From Algoriphagus algorifonticola (GTDB lineage: Bacteria > Bacteroidota > Bacteroidia > Cytophagales > Cyclobacteriaceae), in assembly GCF_007655305.1 (NCBI RefSeq), contig NZ_VLOG01000012.1:46041-110040 (forward strand): a DNA stretch of 64,000 nucleotides. The letters are read 5' to 3'. Under the pieces are notes generated by a model that saw only the letters and a program-made list of their open reading frames with translations, had not been told where the DNA came from and searched no databases. Numbering within the stretch: position 1 is the stretch's first letter; each line of letters begins with the position of its first letter. Of the stretch, positions 54,665 to 62,200 are shown piece by piece. The position numbers and the translations under genes were made by a program.

Positions 54665-54688
54665 AAAAACTCCCATAGGGGAGTTTTT
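54665..54688. terminator. Terminator after anti-sigma-like gene
   Basis: AAAAACTCCC and GGGAGTTTTT give a perfect 10-bp stem around ATAG, symmetrical on both strands. It separates the sigma/anti-sigma operon from the lipoprotein gene downstream. Confidence 0.9.
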
Positions 54689-54701
54689 CGCTTTATTCAA
54701 T

Positions 54702-55451
54702 TCACTTTTTCAACTTTAGAATTCTTATTTTCCATAAGTCCGACTTCGTAAAGTTTTTGAAATATCGATGTGAAGGATCCTGCAAGATCTTTTCAAGCCG
54801 TGATTCAGCCTCATCATATTTTTCCTGCTGAAGTAATGACTGGATCAGGTAATAATCGATTTCCTCAGAAAATACTGGTTCTTCCAATTGTGAATTTCTG
54901 GTTTCTAGATCTTTTAATATGATTTCAGCCAAAGCTGACTTTTCGTTTTCCAAATCAGCCATGGCTAAAATAAATAGGGATTCTAAATCTGATTGACTGA
55001 CCTGACTTCTTAAGGACTCTATCAGCTCATAATCCTGGCTGAGGTAGGCATCCTGAATTTGTGAGAATGTATTTTGTTCTCCTCTCATCACAGGAATTTG
55101 ATAGCTGTAAAAATTTTCTACCATGGAATTTTGGGACGTTGTGACGAATAGTGCCACAGTTGCCACCACCAGTAAAAAAGACAGACCTGCGGCGATTCTT
55201 CCAGCCCAAGACCAAAGTGGATTTGCTTTTGAATCTGCTTTTTTTCTCTCCTTCAAAAATGATTTTTGAGTTCCGGAGATCAATTCTGCCCAGGAGTTCA
55301 TAGCTATTGCCTCTCTTGAGAGTTTTAGTAATTCCAGTTCCTCTCTTAAAGAGGCGTCTTCCTTTAAGCTATTTTCAAGTAGTATTTTTTCTTCAGAAGC
55401 TAATTTTCCATCCAAATAAGCTTCCAATGTTTCCAAGTCTATATTATTCAT
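54702..55451 (-). CDS. Probable membrane anti-sigma factor
   Basis: 249 residues from ATG 55451 (MNNIDLETLEAYLDGKL...). The cytosolic N-terminus has the pattern common in anti-sigma factors: a short helix bundle, DGKLASEEKILLENSLKEDASLREELELL. One membrane helix lies at about 84-104 (IAAGLSFLLVVATVALFVTT) and a periplasmic helical part (about 120-249) resembles TPR repeats (YLIQSLLQQEKYDEAESRLEKIL). Its ATG overlaps the sigma-factor stop by 8 bases, the usual coupling for such pairs. No CxxC zinc motif is present. The frame extends upstream inside the sigma gene and is not used. Confidence 0.75.
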   Translation of the reverse strand: MNNIDLETLEAYLDGKLASEEKILLENSLKEDASLREELELLKLSREAIAMNSWAELISGTQKSFLKERKKADSKANPLWSWAGRIAAGLSFLLVVATVALFVTTSQNSMVENFYSYQIPVMRGEQNTFSQIQDAYLSQDYELIESLRSQVSQSDLESLFILAMADLENEKSALAEIILKDLETRNSQLEEPVFSEEIDYYLIQSLLQQEKYDEAESRLEKILQDPSHRYFKNFTKSDLWKIRILKLKK

Positions 55452-56052
55452 GGCGTAAAGCTTTTTGAAGGTTTTGATATACTTGAGGTGAAGCCTGTGT
55501 TTTTTCAATCAATGATTTCAGGCATTTGTATTTTTTGTTTCTGAGAACTTGCTCTGAACTAAAGTCAAGTTTCTCGCAAATCTCCTTCATTGGAAGTTCT
55601 TCATAGTAGAAGAGTTGAAGAATCTGCTTGCATTTGTTTCCCAACTCCTGAAAGAGTCCCATGATGTATTTGAGACTCTCGGTTTTTGCTATACTTTCCG
55701 AGACATCTGAATCTACTTTTTCAGTACTTTCTTCATATTTCTCTTGCCTTGCAGCAGAGCTTTTTCTTTTTCTTAATTCTGTGATCCAAAGGTTTCTACA
55801 AATACTGTAAAGAAAGGATTTGATGGAGGACTCTGCTCTGAATTTTCCTTCAGAAATCATTTGTACAAAAATCAGCATCACTTCCTGAATGATGTCTGCC
55901 GCATCGTCTGAGCTGCCGGAATTCTGTAAAATGTAATTTTCTAAGACTCCGTAATATTGTCGATAAAGTAAAGTTATTGCCATATTCTGCCGGTTTTTGG
56001 TTAGGATCATTTCCACCAGTTCCTGATCAGTGAAATTTGGATTTAGCTTCAT
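55444..56052 (-). CDS. ECF-type RNA polymerase sigma factor
   Basis: 202 residues. Region 2 is at about 25-95 (SSDDAADIIQEVMLIFVQM, SFLYSICRNLWITELRKRK) and region 4 at about 130-190 (CKQILQLFYYEELPMKEICEKLDFSSEQVLRNKKYKCLKSL, given in parts, helix-turn-helix). No sigma-3 region. It would recruit polymerase to envelope-stress-type promoters under control of the membrane protein encoded next. Divergent from pncB (160-base gap). It is the likely regulator of the surrounding lipoprotein/TPR-CHAT island, but no matching promoters could be demonstrated by eye. Confidence 0.92.
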   Translation of the reverse strand: MKLNPNFTDQELVEMILTKNRQNMAITLLYRQYYGVLENYILQNSGSSDDAADIIQEVMLIFVQMISEGKFRAESSIKSFLYSICRNLWITELRKRKSSAARQEKYEESTEKVDSDVSESIAKTESLKYIMGLFQELGNKCKQILQLFYYEELPMKEICEKLDFSSEQVLRNKKYKCLKSLIEKTQASPQVYQNLQKALRHE

Positions 56053-56212
56053 TTGCTATTCATCTTTAGGTCGATACAGCTTGGAATTTTGTAACCACAA
56101 TATCCAAAAAAAACAGTTCATCAGTGATAAAACTTCATTTGTCCGGAAATGTGTTTAGAAAACTTTAGGGAAGAATCAATGTCTGTTATATTTTTAAGTC
56201 AGAATTGAATTT

Positions 56213-57700
56213 ATGAAAATCACGAAAGACTTATATCAGGGAAGTTTGGCCCTTCTCACTGACTTTTATCAGCTTACCATGGCATATGCCTATTGGAAAT
56301 CGGGAAAAGGTGAGCAGGAGGCTGTTTTTAATCTGTTTTTCAGAAAACATCCATTTCAAGGCGGTTTTACCTTGGCAGCTGGACTGGATTATGTCATTGA
56401 CTATTGCAGCAATTTTAGGTTTGGGAAAGAGGATATAGAGTACCTCTCACAAATGAAAGCCCCTGATGGAAGCCAACAGTTTGAAAAGGGGTTTTTGGAG
56501 TATTTGAGCGAATTAAAATTCAGTTGTGACATAGATGCGGTGGAGGAAGGAACCGTGGTATTTCCCAATGCACCTATGGTGCGTGTAAAAGGCCCTTTAA
56601 TCCAGTGTCAGTTGCTGGAAACACCCCTTCTGAATATCCTCAACTTCCAATCATTGATCGCTACTAAGGCTGCTAGAATTAATTTGGCAGCAAAAGGAGA
56701 ACCGGTATTGGAATTCGGTTTACGAAGGGCACAAGGCATAGATGGAGCATTGGCAGCAAGTAGAGCGGCCTATATTGGAGGGTGTGCTTCTACCAGTAAT
56801 GTAATGGCAGGAAAACTATTTGGAATACCTGTTTCCGGAACACATGCCCATAGCTGGATCATGTCATTTGAGACTGAACTGGAAGCTTTCGAAGCCTATG
56901 CAGATGCATTTCCCAATCAATGTGTCTTTTTGGTAGATACCTATGATACAATCAATGGAATCAAAAACGCAATTAAGGTTGGCCAAGCTTTGCGAAAAAA
57001 AGGGAAAGAGATGATGGGGATCCGAATTGACAGTGGAGATTTGGCTTATTTTTCCAATCAAGCAAGAGAACTCTTGGATGAGGCAGGGTTTCCTGAGGCA
57101 AAAATTGTAGCTTCCAATGACCTGGATGAGCATATCATTACTTCTTTGAAAGGGCAGGAGGCCTCAATCAATGTATGGGGTGTTGGAACCAAACTGGTGA
57201 CAGCATTTGATCAGCCTGCCTTGGGCGCCGTTTATAAGTTGTCAGCTATTAAAACCGAGAATGGAATTTTTCAGCCTAAGATTAAAATCAGTCAACAATC
57301 CCTGAAAATCAATATTCCGGGAATTCACAATGTGAAGCGATACTACTCCAATGACAAAGCAGTGGCTGATATGATTTACTTGGAAAATGAGGAGATCAAC
57401 CCGAGAGGTACGGTCATTATTGATCCAACTGATCCGACTAGAAGAAAAAGAATCATGCCGGCATTTTATCAGGAAGAGGATTTATTAAAACCTATTTTCA
57501 AAAATGGGAAAGCAGTTTATCAAAGTCCTGATATTCAAAAAATCCGTGAAAGAGCGCAGAAACAGCTGGATTCCTTTGATAAAACACATAAGAGATTGGT
57601 CAATCCGCATCTATATCCAGTGGGCTTGGAGGAAAATTTGCACCATTTGAGAATGGAATTGGTTTTACAGGCAAAAAAGATGGAAAATGGCAATGCATAA
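56213..57700 (+). CDS. pncB: Nicotinate phosphoribosyltransferase
   Basis: Makes nicotinate mononucleotide from nicotinate and PRPP. 495 residues: ALLTDFYQLTMAYAYWKSGK, FNLFFRKHPFQGGF, the catalytic-site ALRRAQG-type segment EFGLRRAQGIDGALAASRA, and GTHAHSWIMSFETELEAF. Belongs to the long PncB2-like branch. Overlaps pncA by 14 bases, so both NAD-salvage steps are translated together; nadE at 6.0-7.8 kb performs the final step. Confidence 0.95.
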   Translation: MKITKDLYQGSLALLTDFYQLTMAYAYWKSGKGEQEAVFNLFFRKHPFQGGFTLAAGLDYVIDYCSNFRFGKEDIEYLSQMKAPDGSQQFEKGFLEYLSELKFSCDIDAVEEGTVVFPNAPMVRVKGPLIQCQLLETPLLNILNFQSLIATKAARINLAAKGEPVLEFGLRRAQGIDGALAASRAAYIGGCASTSNVMAGKLFGIPVSGTHAHSWIMSFETELEAFEAYADAFPNQCVFLVDTYDTINGIKNAIKVGQALRKKGKEMMGIRIDSGDLAYFSNQARELLDEAGFPEAKIVASNDLDEHIITSLKGQEASINVWGVGTKLVTAFDQPALGAVYKLSAIKTENGIFQPKIKISQQSLKINIPGIHNVKRYYSNDKAVADMIYLENEEINPRGTVIIDPTDPTRRKRIMPAFYQEEDLLKPIFKNGKAVYQSPDIQKIRERAQKQLDSFDKTHKRLVNPHLYPVGLEENLHHLRMELVLQAKKMENGNA

Positions 57701-58316
57701 TTCAAAGTCAGCTTTGGTAATCGTAGATGTTCAATATGATTTTCTACCGGGAGGCGCTTTAGCGGTCTCTGATGGAGATCAAATTGTACCCATCATTAAT
57801 TCAATTCAGGAAAAATTTGAATTGATCATAGCGACTCAGGATTGGCATCCAGTAGATCATCAAAGCTTTGCGGCCAATCATGAAGGCAAGAATCCTGGGG
57901 AGCTGATTGATCTCCATGGATTGACTCAGGTTTTGTGGCCAGTTCACTGTGTACAGTTTACCAAAGGAGCCCAATTTTCCTCGGACCTTAATCAATCTCA
58001 ATGGGAGGATATTTTTCAAAAAGGGACTAATCCGGAAGTAGACTCGTATTCAGGCTTTTTCGATAATGCCAGAAGAGGGGATACAGGTTTGGGAAAATTT
58101 TTAGAAGATATTGGAGTGGAAAAGGTATATGTTTGCGGTCTTGCACAAGATTATTGCGTGAAGTTTACATCCATGGATTCGAAAAGCCTGGGGTTTGAAA
58201 CCTATTTAATTACGGATGCGACCAAGCCTGTAAACCTTAAAGCGGAAGATGGAGATGTTGCCTTGAAAGAAATGCAGGATGCAGGAATTCATTTAATTAC
58301 CTCAAAAGACCTTTAA
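57687..58316 (+). CDS. pncA: Nicotinamidase
   Basis: Hydrolyses nicotinamide to nicotinate, the substrate of PncB. 209 residues of the isochorismatase fold with the triad Asp (VDVQYDF), Lys (FQKGTNPEVDSYS) and Cys (GLAQDYCV), and the metal site DWHPVDHQSF. ATG 57687 lies inside pncB; a second ATG two codons later is equally possible. Four bases later the thioesterase gene begins. Confidence 0.96.
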   Translation: MAMHNSKSALVIVDVQYDFLPGGALAVSDGDQIVPIINSIQEKFELIIATQDWHPVDHQSFAANHEGKNPGELIDLHGLTQVLWPVHCVQFTKGAQFSSDLNQSQWEDIFQKGTNPEVDSYSGFFDNARRGDTGLGKFLEDIGVEKVYVCGLAQDYCVKFTSMDSKSLGFETYLITDATKPVNLKAEDGDVALKEMQDAGIHLITSKDL

Positions 58317-58320
58317 AAGA

Positions 58321-58836
58321 ATGTTTGAATTTAACCCAGACAAATACTATCCCCAAGAAACGGAAAGCAGAGTTGTAATCCGCTTTCAAGATTGCGATCC
58401 TTTACAGCATTTAAATAATGCGAAGTATTTTGATTACTTCTTCAATGCGAGGGAGGATCAGGTGCCAAAGCTGTATGGCTTGGAAGTTATTGATTTGATC
58501 CGAAAGTATAAAGCTGCCTGGGTGGTGTACAATCATAATATCAGCTATGTCAAACCTGCTATGGTGGGGGAGTGGGTTCGCATCATGAGCCGAATCATCT
58601 GGCACAATCACAATACTATAGTGGTTGAATACTACATGACTGATGATAGCAAGACTCAGCTCAAGACCTTGCTTTGGTCTACTATGCGCTATGTAACGTT
58701 GGCTGAAGGGAAGTCAACAGATCATGAAGGTGCAGTAGAAGATTTCTTAAAGGCCACTTCCGGAAACCTGGATATCAGCAATTTAGATATCAAAGATCGA
58801 GTAAAAATGTTGATTTCAGAGTTTAAGAAATCTTAA
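58321..58836 (+). CDS. Hotdog-fold acyl-CoA thioesterase (4HBT type)
   Basis: 171 residues. The 4-hydroxybenzoyl-CoA thioesterase motif is present as RFQDCDPLQHLNNAKYFDYF, where the Asp is the catalytic acid. Substrate unknown. Starts 4 bases after pncA and ends before a strong terminator, so it appears to be the last gene of pncB-pncA-thioesterase, although its link with NAD salvage is not obvious. Confidence 0.88.
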   Translation: MFEFNPDKYYPQETESRVVIRFQDCDPLQHLNNAKYFDYFFNAREDQVPKLYGLEVIDLIRKYKAAWVVYNHNISYVKPAMVGEWVRIMSRIIWHNHNTIVVEYYMTDDSKTQLKTLLWSTMRYVTLAEGKSTDHEGAVEDFLKATSGNLDISNLDIKDRVKMLISEFKKS

Positions 58837-58868
58837 AAGAAGAATTTAATTGTCCCGCGACGAACAAG

Positions 58869-58900
58869 ACCTGTACAGAAGCGTACAGGTTTTTTTATTT
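58869..58900 (+). terminator. Rho-independent terminator after thioesterase gene
   Basis: ACCTGTAC and GTACAGGT form an 8-bp perfect stem around AGAAGC, followed by TTTTTTTATTT. Confidence 0.92.
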
Positions 58901-59063
58901 GTAAAAATTGGCATGATGCGATGGAAATTTTTTTTGAATTAATTTTCCTTAACAATACCGGCAATCATGCAACCTTCTTCCAGTAAGAAATCCAAGGATT
59001 TTGTTCGGAACTGATACAAGCGAACGGGGATTTGCCCAGTAGTTATACAGTTTTTGTTAATTT

Positions 59064-59091
59064 TTTGACACGTTATCCAAATTTAATTTTG
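59064..59091 (+). promoter_or_regulatory. Candidate promoter for secreted protein gene
   Basis: TTTG (59064-59067), 16 bases, TAATTTTG (59084-59091), an exact TAnnTTTG. Spacing is at the short end. It would leave a leader of about 115 bases. Confidence 0.45.
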
Positions 59092-59211
59092 TTCAATTGT
59101 TAATTTTTTGAAAAATGTATTTTCTCAGTTCTAATGAGAAACTGGGATTATTCAGAGTTGGTATGTCCTTCGCAAGAGGATAGACATTGAAACACTAAAC
59201 CAACTCACATT

Positions 59212-59799
59212 ATGAAAACCTTATTCACAATCGCAATGGCCGGACTTTTAGCAACTAGCACTCTAGCTTCAAATTCAAATGAAGACTTGATGGCTTTATC
59301 TACTGCCAGCGCCAAGTTTAAAAAAGTAAACGTCCTTCTTAAAGAAGGTATTGGGAAAGCCAAAGTAGCAATCCTTGATGAGGATGGAAAAATGCTCCAC
59401 CAAAGAAAAGTAAATGTAAAGGACCAGCAAGTAATCGTTCCTTATGACTTGAATGAAATGCCTTGTGGAGAATATCAGGTCAAAATTACTACGGAGGATG
59501 AGGAAGTAACTTACAAGGTGGAAACGTTTGAGCGCAAAAAAATAATTGATGAGTATCCATTGGCAGCTTACGGTAAGAAAGTGGACGATCAGACCATCAA
59601 TTTATCTGTGTTTGGATTGACCGAACCTGGAGTTCGAGTTAAAGTTCGTCATGAAGATTCTGATGCAATTTTGCACTCTGAAAGAATCAATGTTTCAGAA
59701 GGCTTTACCAAGGATTTCAAATTGCAGGGATTAAGTCCTGAAGAAGTTTATTTGGAGGTAACAGACTCTAAAGGAAGAATGAAAATTCTCCATTTCTAA
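59212..59799 (+). CDS. Secreted beta-rich protein of unknown function
   Basis: 195 residues, signal peptide ending about TLAS (1-19). Two similar beta units can be seen: KVNVLLKEGIGKAKVAILDEDGKML (about 38-62) and NLSVFGLTEPGVRVKVRHEDSDAIL (about 130-154), each followed by a conserved-looking strand (CGEYQVKITTEDEEVTY; PEEVYLEVTDSKG). The pattern resembles the Ig-like units of T9SS sorting domains or DUF3244 proteins, but the terminal sorting signal is lacking. One free Cys. Own promoter candidate and structured leader; terminator shared with the convergent APH gene. Confidence 0.8.
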   Translation: MKTLFTIAMAGLLATSTLASNSNEDLMALSTASAKFKKVNVLLKEGIGKAKVAILDEDGKMLHQRKVNVKDQQVIVPYDLNEMPCGEYQVKITTEDEEVTYKVETFERKKIIDEYPLAAYGKKVDDQTINLSVFGLTEPGVRVKVRHEDSDAILHSERINVSEGFTKDFKLQGLSPEEVYLEVTDSKGRMKILHF

Positions 59800-59813
59800 T
59801 TCAAAAATTGAAG

Positions 59814-59850
59814 AAAAAAAGCTCCAGACGCAGATGTTTGGAGCTTTTTT
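59814..59850. terminator. Bidirectional terminator
   Basis: AAAAAAAGCTCCA and TGGAGCTTTTTT pair around 12 bases; A and T runs on both sides serve both convergent genes (secreted protein and phosphotransferase). Confidence 0.88.
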
Positions 59851-59865
59851 GTTTTTCACGGCAAC

Positions 59866-60828
59866 TTAGCCAAGAATGAGCTTTCTTCCCTTTTCCAATA
59901 ATTTTTTCTTTGCTTCCAGATCAAAATTTACTGGAAGCTGGGCTATTCCTATCAACCTTCTCAAGATTTCAACCCCATGATATTGATCCAACAAAGCTTG
60001 GGAATAAGGCAGGGTATAATGATCCTGGAAAGCTTGCTGAATAATTTCAGAGTTTCCACTGAGATCTCCATGTGCCAAGACCACGCCTAGATCAAACTCG
60101 GCATCACCCATAAAACCAAATTCAGGATCAATGACTTTTAAATCACCTTGAGATTCTATCCAGCTACCTGGATAAAAGTCACCATGAAGTAAAGTCTTTC
60201 CGGTAGAAAGATATCTTTTACCTAATTCAGTGATTTTGGATTTCAGCTGTGTATCCCTTTTCCAAGCCATACTCAAATCCTGCAAGCCAGGCTGAACGCT
60301 ATCTAAGTCAAAGCCATTTTCTTCTAAGAAAGGAAAATTGAAAATGTGCTCATGATTTAATTTCTTCATTTCTAGATTTTCAGGAAAACCCAACCCATCA
60401 ACCTGATGTAGGAAATTGAGATATTGAAAGATGGATTTTGCATGATTTTGACTTAAAGAAAAATCAGCTTGATACATTTTCGAAAAGTCTCCTTCTGTCC
60501 CTAAATCTGCAGTAATTAAAATATGTTGATCAGGATAATAAGCCAATACTTCCGGGGAGTAGGGACGCAGACTTTCCTGCTGATTAATCCTGCTGAGATA
60601 TTGGTATTCTACATCAATTCTTTCGATGGGAGCAGGGATTTGAGGGAATTTCCTGACATAAGGTTTGGATTGCTTGAGGATGACAGACCTTTCATTTGTC
60701 TGTACTCTTAAAACCAGGTTCATATTACTGTCGCCGGCAGGCAATACATTGAGAATTTTTTCTCCTTTATTCCAAAAATCCAGTACTTCTAAATCAGAAA
60801 TGGGGCTGTTGATACTTAACTCGGTCAT
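59866..60828 (-). CDS. APH-fold phosphotransferase (methylthioribose-kinase-like)
   Basis: 320 residues with the small-molecule kinase signatures: Lys in SVILKQSKPY, Brenner-type LLHGDFYPGSWIES (catalytic Asp) and VIDPEFGFMGDAEFDLGVVL (metal Asp). HGDxxxGS and IDPEFxFxGxxxFDxG are the pattern I associate with methylthioribose kinase MtnK, rather than antibiotic kinases. No methionine-salvage genes are adjacent, so the substrate is open. Convergent with the secreted-protein gene. Confidence 0.8.
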   Translation of the reverse strand: MTELSINSPISDLEVLDFWNKGEKILNVLPAGDSNMNLVLRVQTNERSVILKQSKPYVRKFPQIPAPIERIDVEYQYLSRINQQESLRPYSPEVLAYYPDQHILITADLGTEGDFSKMYQADFSLSQNHAKSIFQYLNFLHQVDGLGFPENLEMKKLNHEHIFNFPFLEENGFDLDSVQPGLQDLSMAWKRDTQLKSKITELGKRYLSTGKTLLHGDFYPGSWIESQGDLKVIDPEFGFMGDAEFDLGVVLAHGDLSGNSEIIQQAFQDHYTLPYSQALLDQYHGVEILRRLIGIAQLPVNFDLEAKKKLLEKGRKLILG

Positions 60829-60990
60829 AGGAAAGCTAGATGTCTTTGTGGTTGAAGTTTAAACATAAGTCTTGTTAATCAATTTTTCAGAAAAGGAATT
60901 GTTTATTTTTCCTTAAATGAAAACCCTGAATTAACCTCAAAAACGGCTGAATTTTCTATTTTTGAGGGAATTAAAAACGATATAAACCCA

Positions 60991-62148
60991 ATGTTTGGAC
61001 TACCACGAATGTTATTTACCGAAGAGCATGAGCTTTTTCGGCAGAGTGTAAAAGATTTTATTGCCAGGGAGATTAGCCCCTACAATGCAGAATGGGAGAA
61101 ACAAAAAATGGTTTCTCGAGAATCCTGGAAAAAATTTGGTGAAAACGGATTCTTAGGCATACAGGCTCCCGAGTCTTTGGGAGGAATGAACATACAGGAT
61201 TTTCGATACAATGCGATTTTAATTGAAGAATTAGGATTGAGTGGATGCTCAGGACCTGCGATTGGATATCCCCTTCACAGTGACATTGTGATGCCTTATA
61301 TTTTGCATTATGGCACAGAAGAAGCCAAGCAGAAGTATATCCCCAAGATGGTTTCAGGCGATTTTATCGGTGCCGTTGCAATGACTGAGCCCGGTGCTGG
61401 TTCTGATTTACAGGGAATGCGTACATCAGCTGAGGATAAAGGAGATCATTTTTTGGTTAATGGAAGTAAAACTTTCATTACAAATGGTTATCTATCTGAT
61501 GTTGTGGTTGTTGCGGTTAAAACTGACCCTGCAAAAGGTGCAAAAGGCATCAGTTTGGTTCTGATTGATAAGGATATGAAAGGATTTTCAAAAGGAAAGC
61601 CTTTTGAGAAAGTTGGCCTTCATGCCCAAGATACTTGCGAATTATTCTTTGAAGATGTGAAAGTTCCAAAGGAAAACCTTCTTGGTAAGTTGGGAGAAGG
61701 GTTCAAATATTTGATGACTGAACTTGCCCAAGAGCGATTGGTAGTTGCTTTGGCAGCAGTTGCTTTGGGAGAATATATGCTGGCATCCACAGTTGAATAT
61801 GTGAAGCAAAGAAAAGCCTTCAATAAAAGTATTTCGGAGTTTCAAAATACCAGGTTCAAATTAGCGGAAATGACAGCAGCTTTAGAACAGGGAAGAATCT
61901 ATTGTGACCATTTGGTGCAGTTGCATAATTCCAAATTAGTTGATCCTGCTATGGCATCGGCAGCTAAATACAATATGACCGAGCTTCAGTGCAAGGTGGC
62001 GGATGAATGTGTACAATTACACGGAGGATATGGGTACATGTGGGAGTATGGAGTAGCTCGAGCTTATGCAGATGCCAGAGTTCAGCGAATTTATGCAGGT
62101 ACAAATGAAATTATGAAGGAGTTAATTGCCCGAAAAATTTTAAAATAG
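60991..62148 (+). CDS. Long-chain-type acyl-CoA dehydrogenase
   Basis: First oxidation step of beta-oxidation, FAD enzyme. 385 residues with AMTEPGAGSDLQGMRTSA, FITNG, and the C-terminal CVQLHGGYGYMWEYGVARAYADARVQRIYAGTNEIM (given in part: QLHGGYGYMWEY, VQRIYAGTNEIM). At the place where medium/short-chain enzymes carry the catalytic Glu, this one has Ala (IYAGTNE). Glu261 in ALGEYML lies at the helix-G position used by human long-chain and isovaleryl enzymes, and the surrounding VEYVKQRKAF segment matches LCAD. The acyl-CoA ligase follows 52 bases later. Confidence 0.92.
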   Translation: MFGLPRMLFTEEHELFRQSVKDFIAREISPYNAEWEKQKMVSRESWKKFGENGFLGIQAPESLGGMNIQDFRYNAILIEELGLSGCSGPAIGYPLHSDIVMPYILHYGTEEAKQKYIPKMVSGDFIGAVAMTEPGAGSDLQGMRTSAEDKGDHFLVNGSKTFITNGYLSDVVVVAVKTDPAKGAKGISLVLIDKDMKGFSKGKPFEKVGLHAQDTCELFFEDVKVPKENLLGKLGEGFKYLMTELAQERLVVALAAVALGEYMLASTVEYVKQRKAFNKSISEFQNTRFKLAEMTAALEQGRIYCDHLVQLHNSKLVDPAMASAAKYNMTELQCKVADECVQLHGGYGYMWEYGVARAYADARVQRIYAGTNEIMKELIARKILK

Positions 62149-62200
62149 AATTATATTAGGCTTTAATTAAATATAACGTTACACCCAAATTAGCCAATCG

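Larger units (their letters stand above)
58837..59211. other. Intergenic region with terminator, promoter and structured leader
   Basis: Contains the terminator at 58869-58900, then about 160 bases with no visible signal, then a promoter candidate (59064-59091) and a leader of about 115 bases before ATG 59212. The leader can fold CTCAGTT/AACTGGG (about 59126-59148) and ATGTC/GACAT (about 59162-59188). Confidence 0.55.

Noticed and set aside
59866..60828. Aminoglycoside resistance kinase
   Set aside because: The HGD and IDPEF motifs fit methylthioribose-kinase-like enzymes better; no mobile context.
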